From the NCBI RefSeq assembly GCF_042658845.1, contig NZ_JBHSRI010000025.1, positions 124,001-188,000 on the forward strand: DNA of 64,000 nt, given 5' to 3'. Positions 43,517-52,475 of this stretch are shown piece by piece (position 1 is the first letter of the stretch; every line of letters begins with the position of its first letter). The translations under genes were made by a program, and so were the position numbers. The DNA comes from Paenisporosarcina macmurdoensis. Lineage in GTDB: Bacteria; Bacillota; Bacilli; Bacillales_A; Planococcaceae. Below the pieces are notes generated by a model. The model was not told the origin of the DNA and made no database searches. It saw nothing but the letters and a program-made list of their open reading frames with translations.

Positions 43517-44536
43517 TTAGTATTTTTCGATTTCGGCTACTTTCACAATAGCTTTGCCAAGATTTGAACCCTTGAAAAGATCTAAGAATGCGTCGATTGT
43601 ATGGTCAAAACCTTCTGTAATCGTTTCCTCATATTTGAGTTTGCCTTCAGTTAACCAAGTTGCTAAATCTTTTGCACCTTCGCCAAAACGAGATGCATAA
43701 TTACCAATTGTGAACCCTTGCATTAACGAGCTAGTCTTAATTAAATAGCCTTGCACACGCGGTCCAACATCTACTTGTTCATTATTGTAAGAAGAAATAG
43801 CACCACAAACAGGAATTCGTGCAAAGTTATTTAATAGAGGGAAGACAGCGTCAGCAATTTCTCCGCCGACGTTTTCAAAGTAAACATCAATCCCATTAGG
43901 GCAGGCTTCACGTAAAGCTTCTGCAACGTCTTGCGTTTTATAATTGATGGCTGCATCAAACCCTAACTCATCTATAAGGAACTTCACTTTTTCGTCAGAA
44001 CCCGCAATTCCGACAACATGAGCACCTTTAATTTTTGCGATTTGCCCAACGATTGAACCAACAGCTCCAGCTGCTCCGGAAACGACAACGGTTTCGCCTT
44101 CTTTTGGCTTGCCGATATCTAGTAAACCGAAGTAAGCTGTTAATCCTGTCATCCCAAGTACGCTCAAATAAGCAGAGGCAGGGGCAAGTGTATGGTCAAT
44201 TTTACGAACAGTATTATCTTTTGCTATGGTAAATTCTTGCCAAGGCAGTGATCCTAATACCATATCGCCTTTTTCAAAAAGGGAGGACTTGGAGTCAACT
44301 ACTTGTGCAACAACGCCGCTTGAAATCATTTGGTTTAATTCAAATGGAGGAATATAAGATTTTGTATCATTCATACGGCCACGTAAATAGGGATCCACTG
44401 AAATATAAACAGTTTTAACAAGCATTTCGCCTTCTGATATGTCACCAATTGGCGCATTCACCATTTCGAAATCTTCTTTAGTTGGTGTACCTGTAGGTCG
44501 TTGAATTAGCTTAATTTGTTTTTGCAGAATGAGCAT
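43517..44536 (-). CDS. yfmJ: NADP-dependent oxidoreductase, YfmJ/CurA-like (MDR superfamily)
   Basis: A 339-residue medium-chain reductase, the exact length of B. subtilis YfmJ. The GroES-like half contains VKTVYISVDPYLRGRM, and the cofactor half VVSGAAGAVGSIVGQIAKIKG (family AxxGxxG plus a G-rich loop), followed by FENVGGEIADAV. No zinc ligands, as expected for leukotriene/curcumin reductase types that reduce alpha,beta-unsaturated ketones with NADPH. ATG 44536 gives the family N-terminus; a longer frame runs into the upstream terminator and is rejected. Confidence 0.88.
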   Translation of the reverse strand: MLILQKQIKLIQRPTGTPTKEDFEMVNAPIGDISEGEMLVKTVYISVDPYLRGRMNDTKSYIPPFELNQMISSGVVAQVVDSKSSLFEKGDMVLGSLPWQEFTIAKDNTVRKIDHTLAPASAYLSVLGMTGLTAYFGLLDIGKPKEGETVVVSGAAGAVGSIVGQIAKIKGAHVVGIAGSDEKVKFLIDELGFDAAINYKTQDVAEALREACPNGIDVYFENVGGEIADAVFPLLNNFARIPVCGAISSYNNEQVDVGPRVQGYLIKTSSLMQGFTIGNYASRFGEGAKDLATWLTEGKLKYEETITEGFDHTIDAFLDLFKGSNLGKAIVKVAEIEKY

Positions 44537-44600
44537 CCTTTCATTCACATAGAGTAACGTGTATGTAGTAATGTAACGTACTTGGCCATTTTTTTCATGA

Positions 44601-44628
44601 AAAAAGTCCTCAACCAAGGTTAAGGACT
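44601..44628 (-). terminator. Terminator after YusW-like gene
   Basis: On the minus strand AGTCCTTAACC pairs with GGTTGAGGACT and is followed by TTTTTTC. Confidence 0.8.
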
Positions 44629-44638
44629 CAAATTGATC

Positions 44639-45124
44639 CTATTTTTTAGCCGTTACTTTTTGTTCTTCACCATTTGCCCATGTAATATCTGCCTCAATTA
44701 ACGTGTAGTTATCTTCAATATTAAAAGCTTTTACTACGCGGGAAAGTATTTCTTCATCGGTCATGTCTTCTTTTAATTGTAAAGTTTCCAAGGGGGCACG
44801 AAGATTTTCAAATGCAGTTTCTCCCGTTTCATCCAAATTCTCAGTTACATTTCTATATTCAGCATCTGTGGCGTCTTGCTTTTCTTCATAATTCACATCT
44901 ATTGCTTCTTCTTGGTCTGGGTAATTGACTTCCAGTTCAAACTTAGAGAATTCAAACTTAGACACGTCATCTGGATTTTCACCTGGTGCTGAGTCTTCAA
45001 TGTCATTGCTCGTATCATTTTTTGTTACATCTTTTGTTATTTCGTCCTTATCTCCACAAGCACCTACTAGTAAAGCGGTGGAAAGCATTAAACTAGCGAC
45101 AACCGATGTCTTTTTAAATGTCAT
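44639..45124 (-). CDS. YusW-like lipoprotein
   Basis: A 161-residue lipoprotein. The signal peptide ends at lipobox LLVGAC (Cys23), followed by an acidic linker and a YusW-type domain with FEFSKFELEVNYPDQEEAID, then an ending ADITWANGEEQKVTAKK. ATG 45124 is preferred because GAAAGGATG lies eight bases upstream. Function unknown; anchored to the outer face of the cell membrane. Confidence 0.75.
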   Translation of the reverse strand: MTFKKTSVVASLMLSTALLVGACGDKDEITKDVTKNDTSNDIEDSAPGENPDDVSKFEFSKFELEVNYPDQEEAIDVNYEEKQDATDAEYRNVTENLDETGETAFENLRAPLETLQLKEDMTDEEILSRVVKAFNIEDNYTLIEADITWANGEEQKVTAKK

Positions 45125-45282
45125 ATTCGTCATCCTTTCAATTTGATTTGTATTGGTATGCCCAAAAATGGACCAATTAACGGTTTTATTATTTAATCTG
45201 TTTGAAAAATTGTGAAAAGTAAGCAAAAACGAATCTTTTCATATGTGTTTTTCGTAAATAAAATTAATAGGGAGTGAATGAT

Positions 45283-46260
45283 ATGACGATGGAACAAGTG
45301 AAACAAGACTTACAAACAACATTTGAACAAGTGAAAAACGCAGCTGGATGGACTGTCGATAAAAGAATTATGTTATCGATAGCTAGTTATTATGTAACAA
45401 CAGGTAAAACGTTTAATGGTAAAGAGTTTTTGGCTACTTCAGATGCGATTAAGCAAAAATCAGGTTGGTTTTCACCACTTCGTTCTCATATTCATTACAT
45501 GATGGCTGCCTTTTTACAAAATGATCATGAAGATCCATCCATAGCTGTGGAAAACCTTTTAGCGAAACAAGACATTTTAAAGGCGGCAGGCTTCAAATCG
45601 AATGTTTACAGTTATTTGGCCGCCATATTGATGACTGACGACTCCAATCAACAATCAATTGAAGCAACTCAAGCTAAACATTTATATGATGAGATGAAAT
45701 CTCATCATCCATTCCTGACTCAACCCGATGATGTTCCTTATGCAGTCATGCTAGGAAAATTGCCTGGTGAACCAAAAGAAAGAGCGGCAACAATGAATCG
45801 ATACTACACAGAATTACGGTCTCAAGGTTTTTATATGGGCAATGAACTACAATGGATGTCTCAAATTCTCACATTCAAGAGTTCAATTTATAATGCCAAT
45901 ATGGTTGCACAAGCTGTACAAGTAAGAGACCAATTAAAAAGTGCAGGGGTTAAAATAAAATCGATGCATTATGTCATGGTGGGATTTTTAGCAGTTTTGG
46001 AAATAAACAAAGAGACACTAGAGCATGTAATTGAAACATATCGTGACCTTGCAAGCATGAAGTTATTCTCTTGGTATAAAGAAATGATTCTATCAATAGC
46101 TGTTCAACTTGAAACAAAACATATAATCGACAATAAAAGTATCACATCGGTTAGTTTTACCACTACGATTGAGATGTTGATGCAAGCTCAACAAGCAGCG
46201 ATGGTTGCTTCGATGGCCGCAACGAGTGCGGCAGTCGCGTCAAGTAGTGGGGGAGAATGA
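45283..46260 (+). CDS. DUF4003 family protein
   Basis: A 325-residue soluble helical protein from the ATG at 45283, which has AGGGAGTG six bases upstream. It has repeated helical segments (RIMLSIASYYVTTGKTFNGK, HYMMAAFLQN, YSYLAAILMTD) and an Ala/Ser-rich C-terminus MAATSAAVASSSGGE. I associate this with DUF4003. The 48-bp gap to the aldehyde dehydrogenase gene on the same strand suggests one transcript. Role unknown. Confidence 0.7.
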   Translation: MTMEQVKQDLQTTFEQVKNAAGWTVDKRIMLSIASYYVTTGKTFNGKEFLATSDAIKQKSGWFSPLRSHIHYMMAAFLQNDHEDPSIAVENLLAKQDILKAAGFKSNVYSYLAAILMTDDSNQQSIEATQAKHLYDEMKSHHPFLTQPDDVPYAVMLGKLPGEPKERAATMNRYYTELRSQGFYMGNELQWMSQILTFKSSIYNANMVAQAVQVRDQLKSAGVKIKSMHYVMVGFLAVLEINKETLEHVIETYRDLASMKLFSWYKEMILSIAVQLETKHIIDNKSITSVSFTTTIEMLMQAQQAAMVASMAATSAAVASSSGGE

Positions 46261-46308
46261 TAAACTAAGATAAAGCGGATATATGCCGACTATCAGGAGG
46301 TGTTTCTT

Positions 46309-47736
46309 TTGAAAGAAACCGGACTTTGGATTAACGGAAATTGGCGAGTAGCAAATGAAACGTACGATTTGAAAGCCCCATATGATGGGAAGCTAATTGC
46401 AAAAGTAGCAAAAGGGACAGCAGATGATGTGAAAGTAGCGATTGCTGGAGCGGAAGAAGCTTTTCATTCCTTCAAAAAATCGACAGCTTATGATCGAGCA
46501 GAAATTTTATATAAAGTTGTAAATATTATGCGTGAACGCAAAGAAGAACTATCGAAAATGCTTGCGCAAGAAGCAGGAAAACCACTGAAAACCGCACGTG
46601 CTGAAGTAGATCGCACGATTGCTACCTATCAGTTTTCTGCTGAAGAAGCGAAGCAATACCGCGGGGAAACGATTCCAATGGACGCAGCACCTGGTGGAGC
46701 CAATCGAATTGGTTGGACTAAAAAAGAAGCGATTGGCGTTGTTTCTGCTATTACACCTTTCAACTTTCCCTTTAATTTGGTTGCACATAAGCTTGGACCT
46801 GCGTTTGCAGTAGGAAATACGGTGGTTTTAAAACCTGCTACGCAAACGCCATTAAGCGCACTAGTTATGGCGGAAATTTTTAAAGAAGCAGGCTTGCCTG
46901 ATGGCGTACTTCAAATTGTCACGGGAAGTGGGAGTGAATTAAGTGATTCGCTTATTACTCATCCAAACGTGAAAAAAGTGACGTTTACCGGTAGTGTACC
47001 TGTTGGATTATCCATTAAAGAAAAAGTCGGATTGCGTAAAATCACACTTGAGTTAGGTTCCAACTCTGCATTAATTGTAGAGCCAAGTGTTCCGATTGAG
47101 AAAATCGTTAAACGTTGCGTCGAAGGGGCGTTTGGTTTTGCTGGTCAAGTGTGTATTTCTTTGCAACGTATTTACGTAAATCGTCAAGTGCATGATGAAT
47201 TTGTACAAGCATTTGTAGAAGAAACGAAAAAATTAATAGTCGGCGATCCGCTTGATGAAAAAACGGATGTTGGCTCCATGATTCACCCAGACGAAGTAGA
47301 ACGCATCGTTAGTTGGATTGAAGAAGCCAAGTCACATGGTGCGATGGTCGCAACAGGTGGAGAGTTTACAGAACGTCAATTGCAACCAACAGTCATGATT
47401 AACGTAAAAGAGGACATGCAAGTCGTATGCGAAGAAGTGTTTGCACCAATTGTTTCAATCATTCCTTACGATACATTAGATGAAGCAATTGGCTATGTAA
47501 ATGACTCGAAATTTGGCCTAAATGCAGCGATTTACACGAATATCTTAACGGATGCGATGAGAGCTGCAGATGAAATCGAAGCGGGAGCCGTTATTATTAA
47601 TGACATTCCCACTTTCCGTACAGATCATATGCCGTACGGTGGAGTAAAAATGAGCGGCTACGGACGAGAAGGCGTGAAGTTTGCCGTCGATGAAATGACC
47701 GAAATTAAATTTATTACGATGAAAACCGTGTTTTAA
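46309..47736 (+). CDS. Aldehyde dehydrogenase family protein
   Basis: A 475-residue enzyme. TTG at 46309 is the start, eight bases after AGGAGGTG; the longer GTG frame begins within that ribosome site. Motifs: TPFNFPFNLVAHK and VLKPATQTPLSA (NAD(P) site), FTGSVPVG, the general-base Glu in LELGSNSA, and the catalytic Cys in FGFAGQVCISLQR. The SNSA variant after LELG and the QVC are typical of the lactaldehyde/YfmT-like group rather than classical acetaldehyde enzymes. Substrate not resolved. Confidence 0.87.
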   Translation: MKETGLWINGNWRVANETYDLKAPYDGKLIAKVAKGTADDVKVAIAGAEEAFHSFKKSTAYDRAEILYKVVNIMRERKEELSKMLAQEAGKPLKTARAEVDRTIATYQFSAEEAKQYRGETIPMDAAPGGANRIGWTKKEAIGVVSAITPFNFPFNLVAHKLGPAFAVGNTVVLKPATQTPLSALVMAEIFKEAGLPDGVLQIVTGSGSELSDSLITHPNVKKVTFTGSVPVGLSIKEKVGLRKITLELGSNSALIVEPSVPIEKIVKRCVEGAFGFAGQVCISLQRIYVNRQVHDEFVQAFVEETKKLIVGDPLDEKTDVGSMIHPDEVERIVSWIEEAKSHGAMVATGGEFTERQLQPTVMINVKEDMQVVCEEVFAPIVSIIPYDTLDEAIGYVNDSKFGLNAAIYTNILTDAMRAADEIEAGAVIINDIPTFRTDHMPYGGVKMSGYGREGVKFAVDEMTEIKFITMKTVF

Positions 47737-47746
47737 TATAGGGCGA

Positions 47747-47783
47747 AAAAGGCAATCTACTTCTTATGAGTGGGTTGCTTTTT
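47747..47783 (+). terminator. Terminator after aldehyde dehydrogenase gene
   Basis: An imperfect stem, AAGGCAATCTAC with GTGGGTTGCTT, is followed by TTT. Confidence 0.6.
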
Positions 47784-47863
47784 GTTGTTGGTGTATTCTT
47801 GAAAATGGGACAGGTTAGTAGAGGGTTTATCAACCGTATGTCAAGCGACCAATTAAATAATAG

Positions 47864-47897
47864 AAAGCATCGACTCTTTTAGAAAGTCGATGCTTTT
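47864..47897. terminator. Terminator after hxlR
   Basis: A perfect 12-bp stem, AAAGCATCGACT / AGTCGATGCTTT, has a 9-nt loop and T-runs in both directions. Confidence 0.88.
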
Positions 47898-47908
47898 TTG
47901 AAGTGTTT

Positions 47909-48256
47909 TTATCTACTTTCTTGACTCATTTTTTGCATTTTATGAACCGAATGTGCAGTTCCCCATTCATGCATGGCTACAAGAATGGGTTCTAAGGTTT
48001 TTCCGTATTCTGTCATGGAATACTCTACCTTGGGAGGTACCTGAAGATACACTTTACGTGTGATAATGTCCTCTTGCTCTAAATCTCGCAATTGATTTGT
48101 TAACATTTTTTGAGTGATCCCTGGAACGCTCCGTTTTAAGTCGCTGAATCTTTTCGTCCCTTCCTTCAAAAGGGTTAATAATATAATCGGTTTCCACTTT
48201 CCTACTAATATATTAAGAGCGTCATCTACATTGCACAATTCAGGCTTCATTTCCAT
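47909..48256 (-). CDS. HxlR family transcriptional regulator
   Basis: A 115-residue winged-helix protein. It shows the HxlR signature: one early Cys in ELCNVDDAL, GKWKPIILLTLLKEGTKRF, the recognition helix ITQKMLTNQLRDLEQEDII and the wing VYLQVPPKVEYSMTEYGKTL. It is divergent from the flavin-enzyme genes and probably represses them and itself until a thiol-reactive or aldehyde signal is sensed. AAGGGATG precedes the ATG. Confidence 0.88.
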   Translation of the reverse strand: MEMKPELCNVDDALNILVGKWKPIILLTLLKEGTKRFSDLKRSVPGITQKMLTNQLRDLEQEDIITRKVYLQVPPKVEYSMTEYGKTLEPILVAMHEWGTAHSVHKMQKMSQESR

Positions 48257-48310
48257 CGTGTCATCCCTTCCTTAGTATCCTTTTGTATACTATACCACTT
48301 GAAAGTGCGT

Positions 48311-48353
48311 ACTTATAATAAACATTCTTACGGCTTATACTAGTATTATAAGT
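48311..48353. promoter_or_regulatory. Inverted repeat ACTTATAAT...ATTATAAGT, candidate HxlR site
   Basis: Perfect 9-bp arms (48311-48319 and 48345-48353), centres about 34 bp apart, lie between hxlR and the luciferase-like gene. The arm contains TATAAT, so -10 boxes on both strands may be involved. Low-complexity AT bias is an alternative explanation. Confidence 0.4.
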
Positions 48354-48501
48354 AATTAATTGAAGGGGAAGGACCCTGTGACAAGTTATAAAAATGATTT
48401 GTTGTGAATGAAAGAAATGGTGTATTTGAGATGTTTGCTACATAGTCGCTCTACCAGTATGTAATTCAATAATAAAATAGTTGATAGAAGGGTTGATAAT
48501 A

Positions 48502-49560
48502 ATGGAAAAATATCGTATCGATCAAAGTAAAGGCTTAGAATTTGGACTTTATACACTTGGGGATCATATCCCAAATCCATATACAGGAGAACGCATTTCT
48601 GCACAGCAGCGTATTCATGAAATCATTGATTTGGCGAAACTAGCAGAGCAAGCAGGCTTGGATTTTTTTAGTGTAGGTGAAAGCCATCAGGAGTATTTTA
48701 CAACGCAAGCGCATTCTGTTGTGTTGGCAGCCATTGCCCAGGCAACTAGTACAATTAAAATCGCGAGCTCTTCGACGATTATTAGCACATCGGATCCAGT
48801 GCGTGTGTTTGAGGATTTTGCAACGATTGATTTGATTTCCAATGGGCGTGCTGAGATAATTGCTGGCCGTGCTTCAAGAATTGGCCTTTTTGATTTATTA
48901 GGCTATAACGTCCGTGATTATGAAGAATTGTTTGAAGAGAAATTTGAGTTGTTATTGAAGATTAGTCAAGAGGAAGTGGTCAATTGGAGTGGGGAATTCC
49001 GGGCTCCATTAAACAATGCGAGGGTTATTCCACGTCCACAAAATGGCTCGATGCCGATATGGCGTGCAGTCGGAGGGCATCCTGCAAGTGCCATTAAAGC
49101 TGGTCATGCTGGTGTTCCGATGTTCTTAGCTACTTTAGGCGGACCTGCTTCAAGCTTTAAGGCAACGATTGATGCCTATCGGGAGGCTGCTGACCATAGT
49201 GGATTTGATTCAGCGGCGATGCCGATCGCAACTGCAGGCTTTTTCCACGCGGCTGAAACGACCCAGCAGGCACAGAGCGAGGCATATCCTCACGTTAATC
49301 AAGGAATGCAGCTAATTAACGGAAGGGGCTATCCGAAGCAGCATTTTGCACAAGGAGCAGATACGCGTGATGTCATGAATATAGGTAGCCCACAGCAAAT
49401 TATTGAAAAAATTCTCTATCAGCATGAGCTATTTGGTCATCAGCGATACATCGCACAAATGGACTTTGGCGGTGTACCGTATGAAAAACTACTAAAAAAC
49501 ATTGAGCTTATTGGTACTGAAATTTTGCCTGCAATTAAAAAATATACAGCAAAAAAATAG
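48502..49560 (+). CDS. Luciferase-like (LLM class) flavin-dependent monooxygenase
   Basis: A 352-residue TIM-barrel enzyme. LLM features include LEFGLYTLGDHIPNPYTGER, the AEQAGLDFFSVGESHQEYF strand-loop, SSSTIISTSDPVRVFEDFAT and the substrate or flavin segment WRAVGGHPASAIKAGHAG. It uses reduced FMN made by a partner reductase, and the next gene encodes an FMN reductase. The ATG at 48502 follows AGAAGGG. Oxidised substrate unknown. Confidence 0.87.
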   Translation: MEKYRIDQSKGLEFGLYTLGDHIPNPYTGERISAQQRIHEIIDLAKLAEQAGLDFFSVGESHQEYFTTQAHSVVLAAIAQATSTIKIASSSTIISTSDPVRVFEDFATIDLISNGRAEIIAGRASRIGLFDLLGYNVRDYEELFEEKFELLLKISQEEVVNWSGEFRAPLNNARVIPRPQNGSMPIWRAVGGHPASAIKAGHAGVPMFLATLGGPASSFKATIDAYREAADHSGFDSAAMPIATAGFFHAAETTQQAQSEAYPHVNQGMQLINGRGYPKQHFAQGADTRDVMNIGSPQQIIEKILYQHELFGHQRYIAQMDFGGVPYEKLLKNIELIGTEILPAIKKYTAKK

Positions 49561-49575
49561 CGGGAGGTGCTTAAC

Positions 49576-50142
49576 ATGAAAATTGTTGGTTTATCTGGGT
49601 CAATTGTGGGCTCAAAAACGCGTACTGCCATGAACTACATGGTAAAAGAAGTCACTGGGAAATATCCTGACGCAGAAGTGACGTTAATAGACTTAGCTGA
49701 ATATAACGTTCAATTTAGTGATGGACGCAATTATTTGGAATATCAAGGCGATACGGGGTTTGTGACAAAAACCATTATGGAAGCAGATGCCATTATCATT
49801 GGGACACCTATCTTTCAAGCGTCTATTCCCGCGACATTAAAGAACATCTTTGATTTACTACCGGTTAATGCTTTTCGTGACAAAGTAGTGAGTATGCTTG
49901 TAACAGCGGGTTCACCAAAGCACTACTTAATAGCGGAACAACAGTTAAAACCGATATTAGCTTATATGAAAGCACAGATTGTTCAAACGTATGTATTTAT
50001 AGAGGAAAAGGACTTCAATCGTAAAGAAATTGTGAATGATGACGTGCTATTTCGAATTGACCGTTTAGTTGAGGATACCGTTATGTTAACCGAAACGTAT
50101 ACAAAAATCCGACAAGAAAAAGAAGCGAAATATGATTTTTAG
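49576..50142 (+). CDS. NAD(P)H-dependent FMN reductase
   Basis: A 188-residue flavodoxin-like protein: LSGSIVGSKTRTAMNYM phosphate loop, then IIGTPIFQASIPATLKNIFDLL, the family's flavin and dimer motif, and VTAGSPKHYLIA. It would supply reduced FMN to the preceding monooxygenase, whose gene ends 15 bp earlier. ATG 49576 follows GGGAGGTG. The pair with the divergent HxlR gene forms a likely inducible detoxification or catabolic unit. Confidence 0.87.
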   Translation: MKIVGLSGSIVGSKTRTAMNYMVKEVTGKYPDAEVTLIDLAEYNVQFSDGRNYLEYQGDTGFVTKTIMEADAIIIGTPIFQASIPATLKNIFDLLPVNAFRDKVVSMLVTAGSPKHYLIAEQQLKPILAYMKAQIVQTYVFIEEKDFNRKEIVNDDVLFRIDRLVEDTVMLTETYTKIRQEKEAKYDF

Positions 50143-50195
50143 AAGACACTGGCTAAGATCAAACGATTAATAGGGAACTGTTCAATAGTAAGATC

Positions 50196-50248
50196 AAAAA
50201 GAGTTGTCTCTGGGTCGGTTTATTACGACCTTGTAGACAATTCTTTTT
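50196..50248 (+). terminator. Terminator of the flavin-enzyme operon
   Basis: A long hairpin: AAAAAGAGTTGTCT with AGACAATTCTTTTT (one G-U pair), enclosing GGTCG/CGACC. Confidence 0.9.
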
Positions 50249-50333
50249 AACTTATAAGCGTTGTCGCTTCCCGGCTTAACGAGAACATACACTTTCTTTG
50301 GATTATTAAAGATGAAGGAACATCATTTAATTT

Positions 50334-50420
50334 TTTAATCGGCTTCGCATATGATTTAATCCGTTTCGCACGTGTTTTATTCGGCTTCAACCAGTATTTA
50401 TTCCGTTTCACCCAATTTTC
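50334..50420 (+). repeat. 21-bp-period tandem array F (core TTTATTCCGTTTCG)
   Basis: TTTAATC/TTTATTC words start at 50334, 50355, 50376 and 50397, exactly 21 bp apart. Each continues as CGGCTTC or CGTTTC, then about seven variable bases. It lies between the terminator at 50196 and the trp terminator at 50430. Confidence 0.93.
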
Positions 50421-50429
50421 TCTTAAAAA

Positions 50430-50455
50430 AACCACTTGCGAAAGCGCAAGTGGTT
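50430..50455 (-). terminator. Terminator of the trp operon
   Basis: A perfect 11-bp stem, AACCACTTGCG / CGCAAGTGGTT, has an AAAG loop. On the minus strand it is followed by seven T residues. Confidence 0.93.
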
Positions 50456-50479
50456 GCAATACTTCATTTAAAACTACGA

Positions 50480-51268
50480 TCAAATAATTTCCACTGCTTT
50501 CGACGCAGCAATCAACTCACGGATGCTTTCTAAATCACCAGCATGTAGGGCGTCGACAATTCGACTGCCGACAATGACGCCGTCTGCTAGTTTACCCATT
50601 TCTCGAACTTGCTCAGGCGTTGAAATCCCGAAGCCTGCCATGACTGGAACAGAACTCACTTTTTTCAGCTTCGCTAAATGTTCCCCAACGTTCGCTGAAA
50701 ATTCTGCTCGAGCTCCTGTGATTCCAGTTACTGTTACGGCATATAGGAATCCTTCAGAAGCTTTTGCAATGCGTTCAATTCGCTCGACAGGACTTGTTAA
50801 ACTCACTAATTGAACTAGAGCTAAATCGTGTTTAATAAATTCATCATGCACCATGGCACTTTCTTCAAGTGGCAGATCCGGAACGATCAATCCACTCACG
50901 CCGAAGTCTGCACAATCCTTTGCAAATGCCTCAATGCCATAGCGGAACACCGGATTTAAATAAGTCATTAAGACAATAGGAATGGTTACTTCAACGCGTA
51001 TGCGACCGATTTCTTCTAATACACCCCGCAATGTCACACCTGCAGCCAACGCACGTTTACCAGCTTCTTGAATAGTCGGTCCATCTGCAACAGGGTCTGA
51101 AAATGGAATGCCTAGTTCAACCGCAGTGGCACCAGCGTCTTGTAGAAACAGTAATTGTTCCCGAAGTTTTGATAACCCACCGTCACCGGCCATGATATAA
51201 GGAATAAATGCTTTTCCGCCTGTTGCGACTTGCTGTTCAATGGCAGATTGTAATTTCATTTTAGTCAT
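50480..51268 (-). CDS. trpA: Tryptophan synthase alpha chain
   Basis: A 262-residue TIM-barrel enzyme that cleaves indole-3-glycerol phosphate to indole. It contains KAFIPYIMAGDGG, the catalytic Glu in AVELGIPFSDPVADGP, Asp in YLNPVF and VPDLPLEE, and GFGIST for the phosphate. The ATG at 51268 overlaps the trpB stop as ATGACTAA, with GGAGGTGG seven bases upstream inside trpB; a longer frame running back into trpB is not real. Last gene of the operon. Confidence 0.95.
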   Translation of the reverse strand: MTKMKLQSAIEQQVATGGKAFIPYIMAGDGGLSKLREQLLFLQDAGATAVELGIPFSDPVADGPTIQEAGKRALAAGVTLRGVLEEIGRIRVEVTIPIVLMTYLNPVFRYGIEAFAKDCADFGVSGLIVPDLPLEESAMVHDEFIKHDLALVQLVSLTSPVERIERIAKASEGFLYAVTVTGITGARAEFSANVGEHLAKLKKVSSVPVMAGFGISTPEQVREMGKLADGVIVGSRIVDALHAGDLESIRELIAASKAVEII

Positions 51269-52475
51269 TCGTTCCACCTCCAAGAGCATCACGTACAGTA
51301 ACAACATCTTTGTCCCCACGCCCTGATAAACAAATGACAACAATGTCATCTTTGCTCATCGTAGCCGCTAGTTCACCTGCAAAATGAATCGCATGTGCAG
51401 ATTCAAGAGCAGGGAGGATACCTTCCGTGCGAGCCAGCATTTGAACAGCTGCTAACGCTTGGTCATCCGTTACGGATGTATATTTAACACGGCCATTTTC
51501 GTGGAGATAACTATGCTCAGGCCCAATTCCAGGATAATCAAGTCCTGCAGAAATCGAATGAGCTTCTTGAATTTGACCAGCATCATCTTGCAGCAAATAC
51601 ATAAGTGCTCCGTGCAATACGCCAACTGAACCTTTTGTTAAAGTGGCTGCGTGTTTTTCAGTTTCTAGTCCAGCACCAGCTGCTTCAACGCCGAATAATT
51701 TTACCTCAGTGTCTTCAATGAAAGGATAGAACATGCCCATTGCGTTACTGCCGCCGCCAATACAAGCAACAATCGCATCAGGCAGGCGACCTTCTTTTTC
51801 AACGATTTGTTTACGCGTTTCATCACCAATCACACGCTGGAAATCACGAACAATTTTAGGGAAGGGGTGGGGGCCTAAAACGGATCCCATAATGTAGTGA
51901 GTATCGCCAACATTCGTTACCCAGTAACGAAGTGCTTCATTCACGGCATCCTTCAACGTTCTACTTCCTTGCGTCACAGTTACAACTTTTGCGCCTAATA
52001 ATTCCATACGGAAGACGTTCAACTGTTGACGGCGAACATCTTCTTCGCCCATAAAGATGACACATTCCAAATCAAACAATGCACAGACGGTAGCGGTTGC
52101 GACCCCGTGTTGACCAGCGCCTGTTTCAGCAACGATTTTACGTTTGCCCATACGGACGGCAAGTAATGCTTGGCCGATGGTGTTGTTGATTTTGTGAGCA
52201 CCTGTGTGATTAAGATCTTCACGTTTTAAATAAATCTTAGCGCCGCCCATTTTTTTCGTTAAGCGTTCTGCGAAGTAAAGGGGGTTTTCACGTCCCACAT
52301 AATCTTTTAAATAATAGCGAAAATCTTTAATAAATTCTTCGTCCTTAATAGCTAGATCGTAAGCTTCCTCTAATTCAATCACGGCTTGCATTAATGTCTC
52401 AGGAACAAATCGCCCTCCGAATCTGCCGTAATGACCTGTTGCATTGGGTTGGTTATAAGTTGTTGCCATGCTCAT
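51261..52475 (-). CDS. trpB: Tryptophan synthase beta chain
   Basis: A 404-residue PLP enzyme that joins indole and serine. The PLP lysine is in HTGAHKINNT, and the sequence includes ETGAGQHGVATA, GSRTLKDAVNEAL, the phosphate site CIGGGSNAMGMF, and the ending CLSGRGDKD. Full length for TrpB1. It starts four bases before the trpF stop (coupled). Confidence 0.97.
   Translation of the reverse strand: MSMATTYNQPNATGHYGRFGGRFVPETLMQAVIELEEAYDLAIKDEEFIKDFRYYLKDYVGRENPLYFAERLTKKMGGAKIYLKREDLNHTGAHKINNTIGQALLAVRMGKRKIVAETGAGQHGVATATVCALFDLECVIFMGEEDVRRQQLNVFRMELLGAKVVTVTQGSRTLKDAVNEALRYWVTNVGDTHYIMGSVLGPHPFPKIVRDFQRVIGDETRKQIVEKEGRLPDAIVACIGGGSNAMGMFYPFIEDTEVKLFGVEAAGAGLETEKHAATLTKGSVGVLHGALMYLLQDDAGQIQEAHSISAGLDYPGIGPEHSYLHENGRVKYTSVTDDQALAAVQMLARTEGILPALESAHAIHFAGELAATMSKDDIVVICLSGRGDKDVVTVRDALGGGTND

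Noticed and set aside
44537..44617. N-terminal extension of the YfmJ-like gene
   Set aside because: It runs back toward the upstream gene's terminator, and the 339-residue form from 44536 matches the family length.
51269..51349. N-terminal extension of trpA
   Set aside because: It would be translated inside trpB; the ATGACTAA overlap and GGAGGTGG define the start at 51268.
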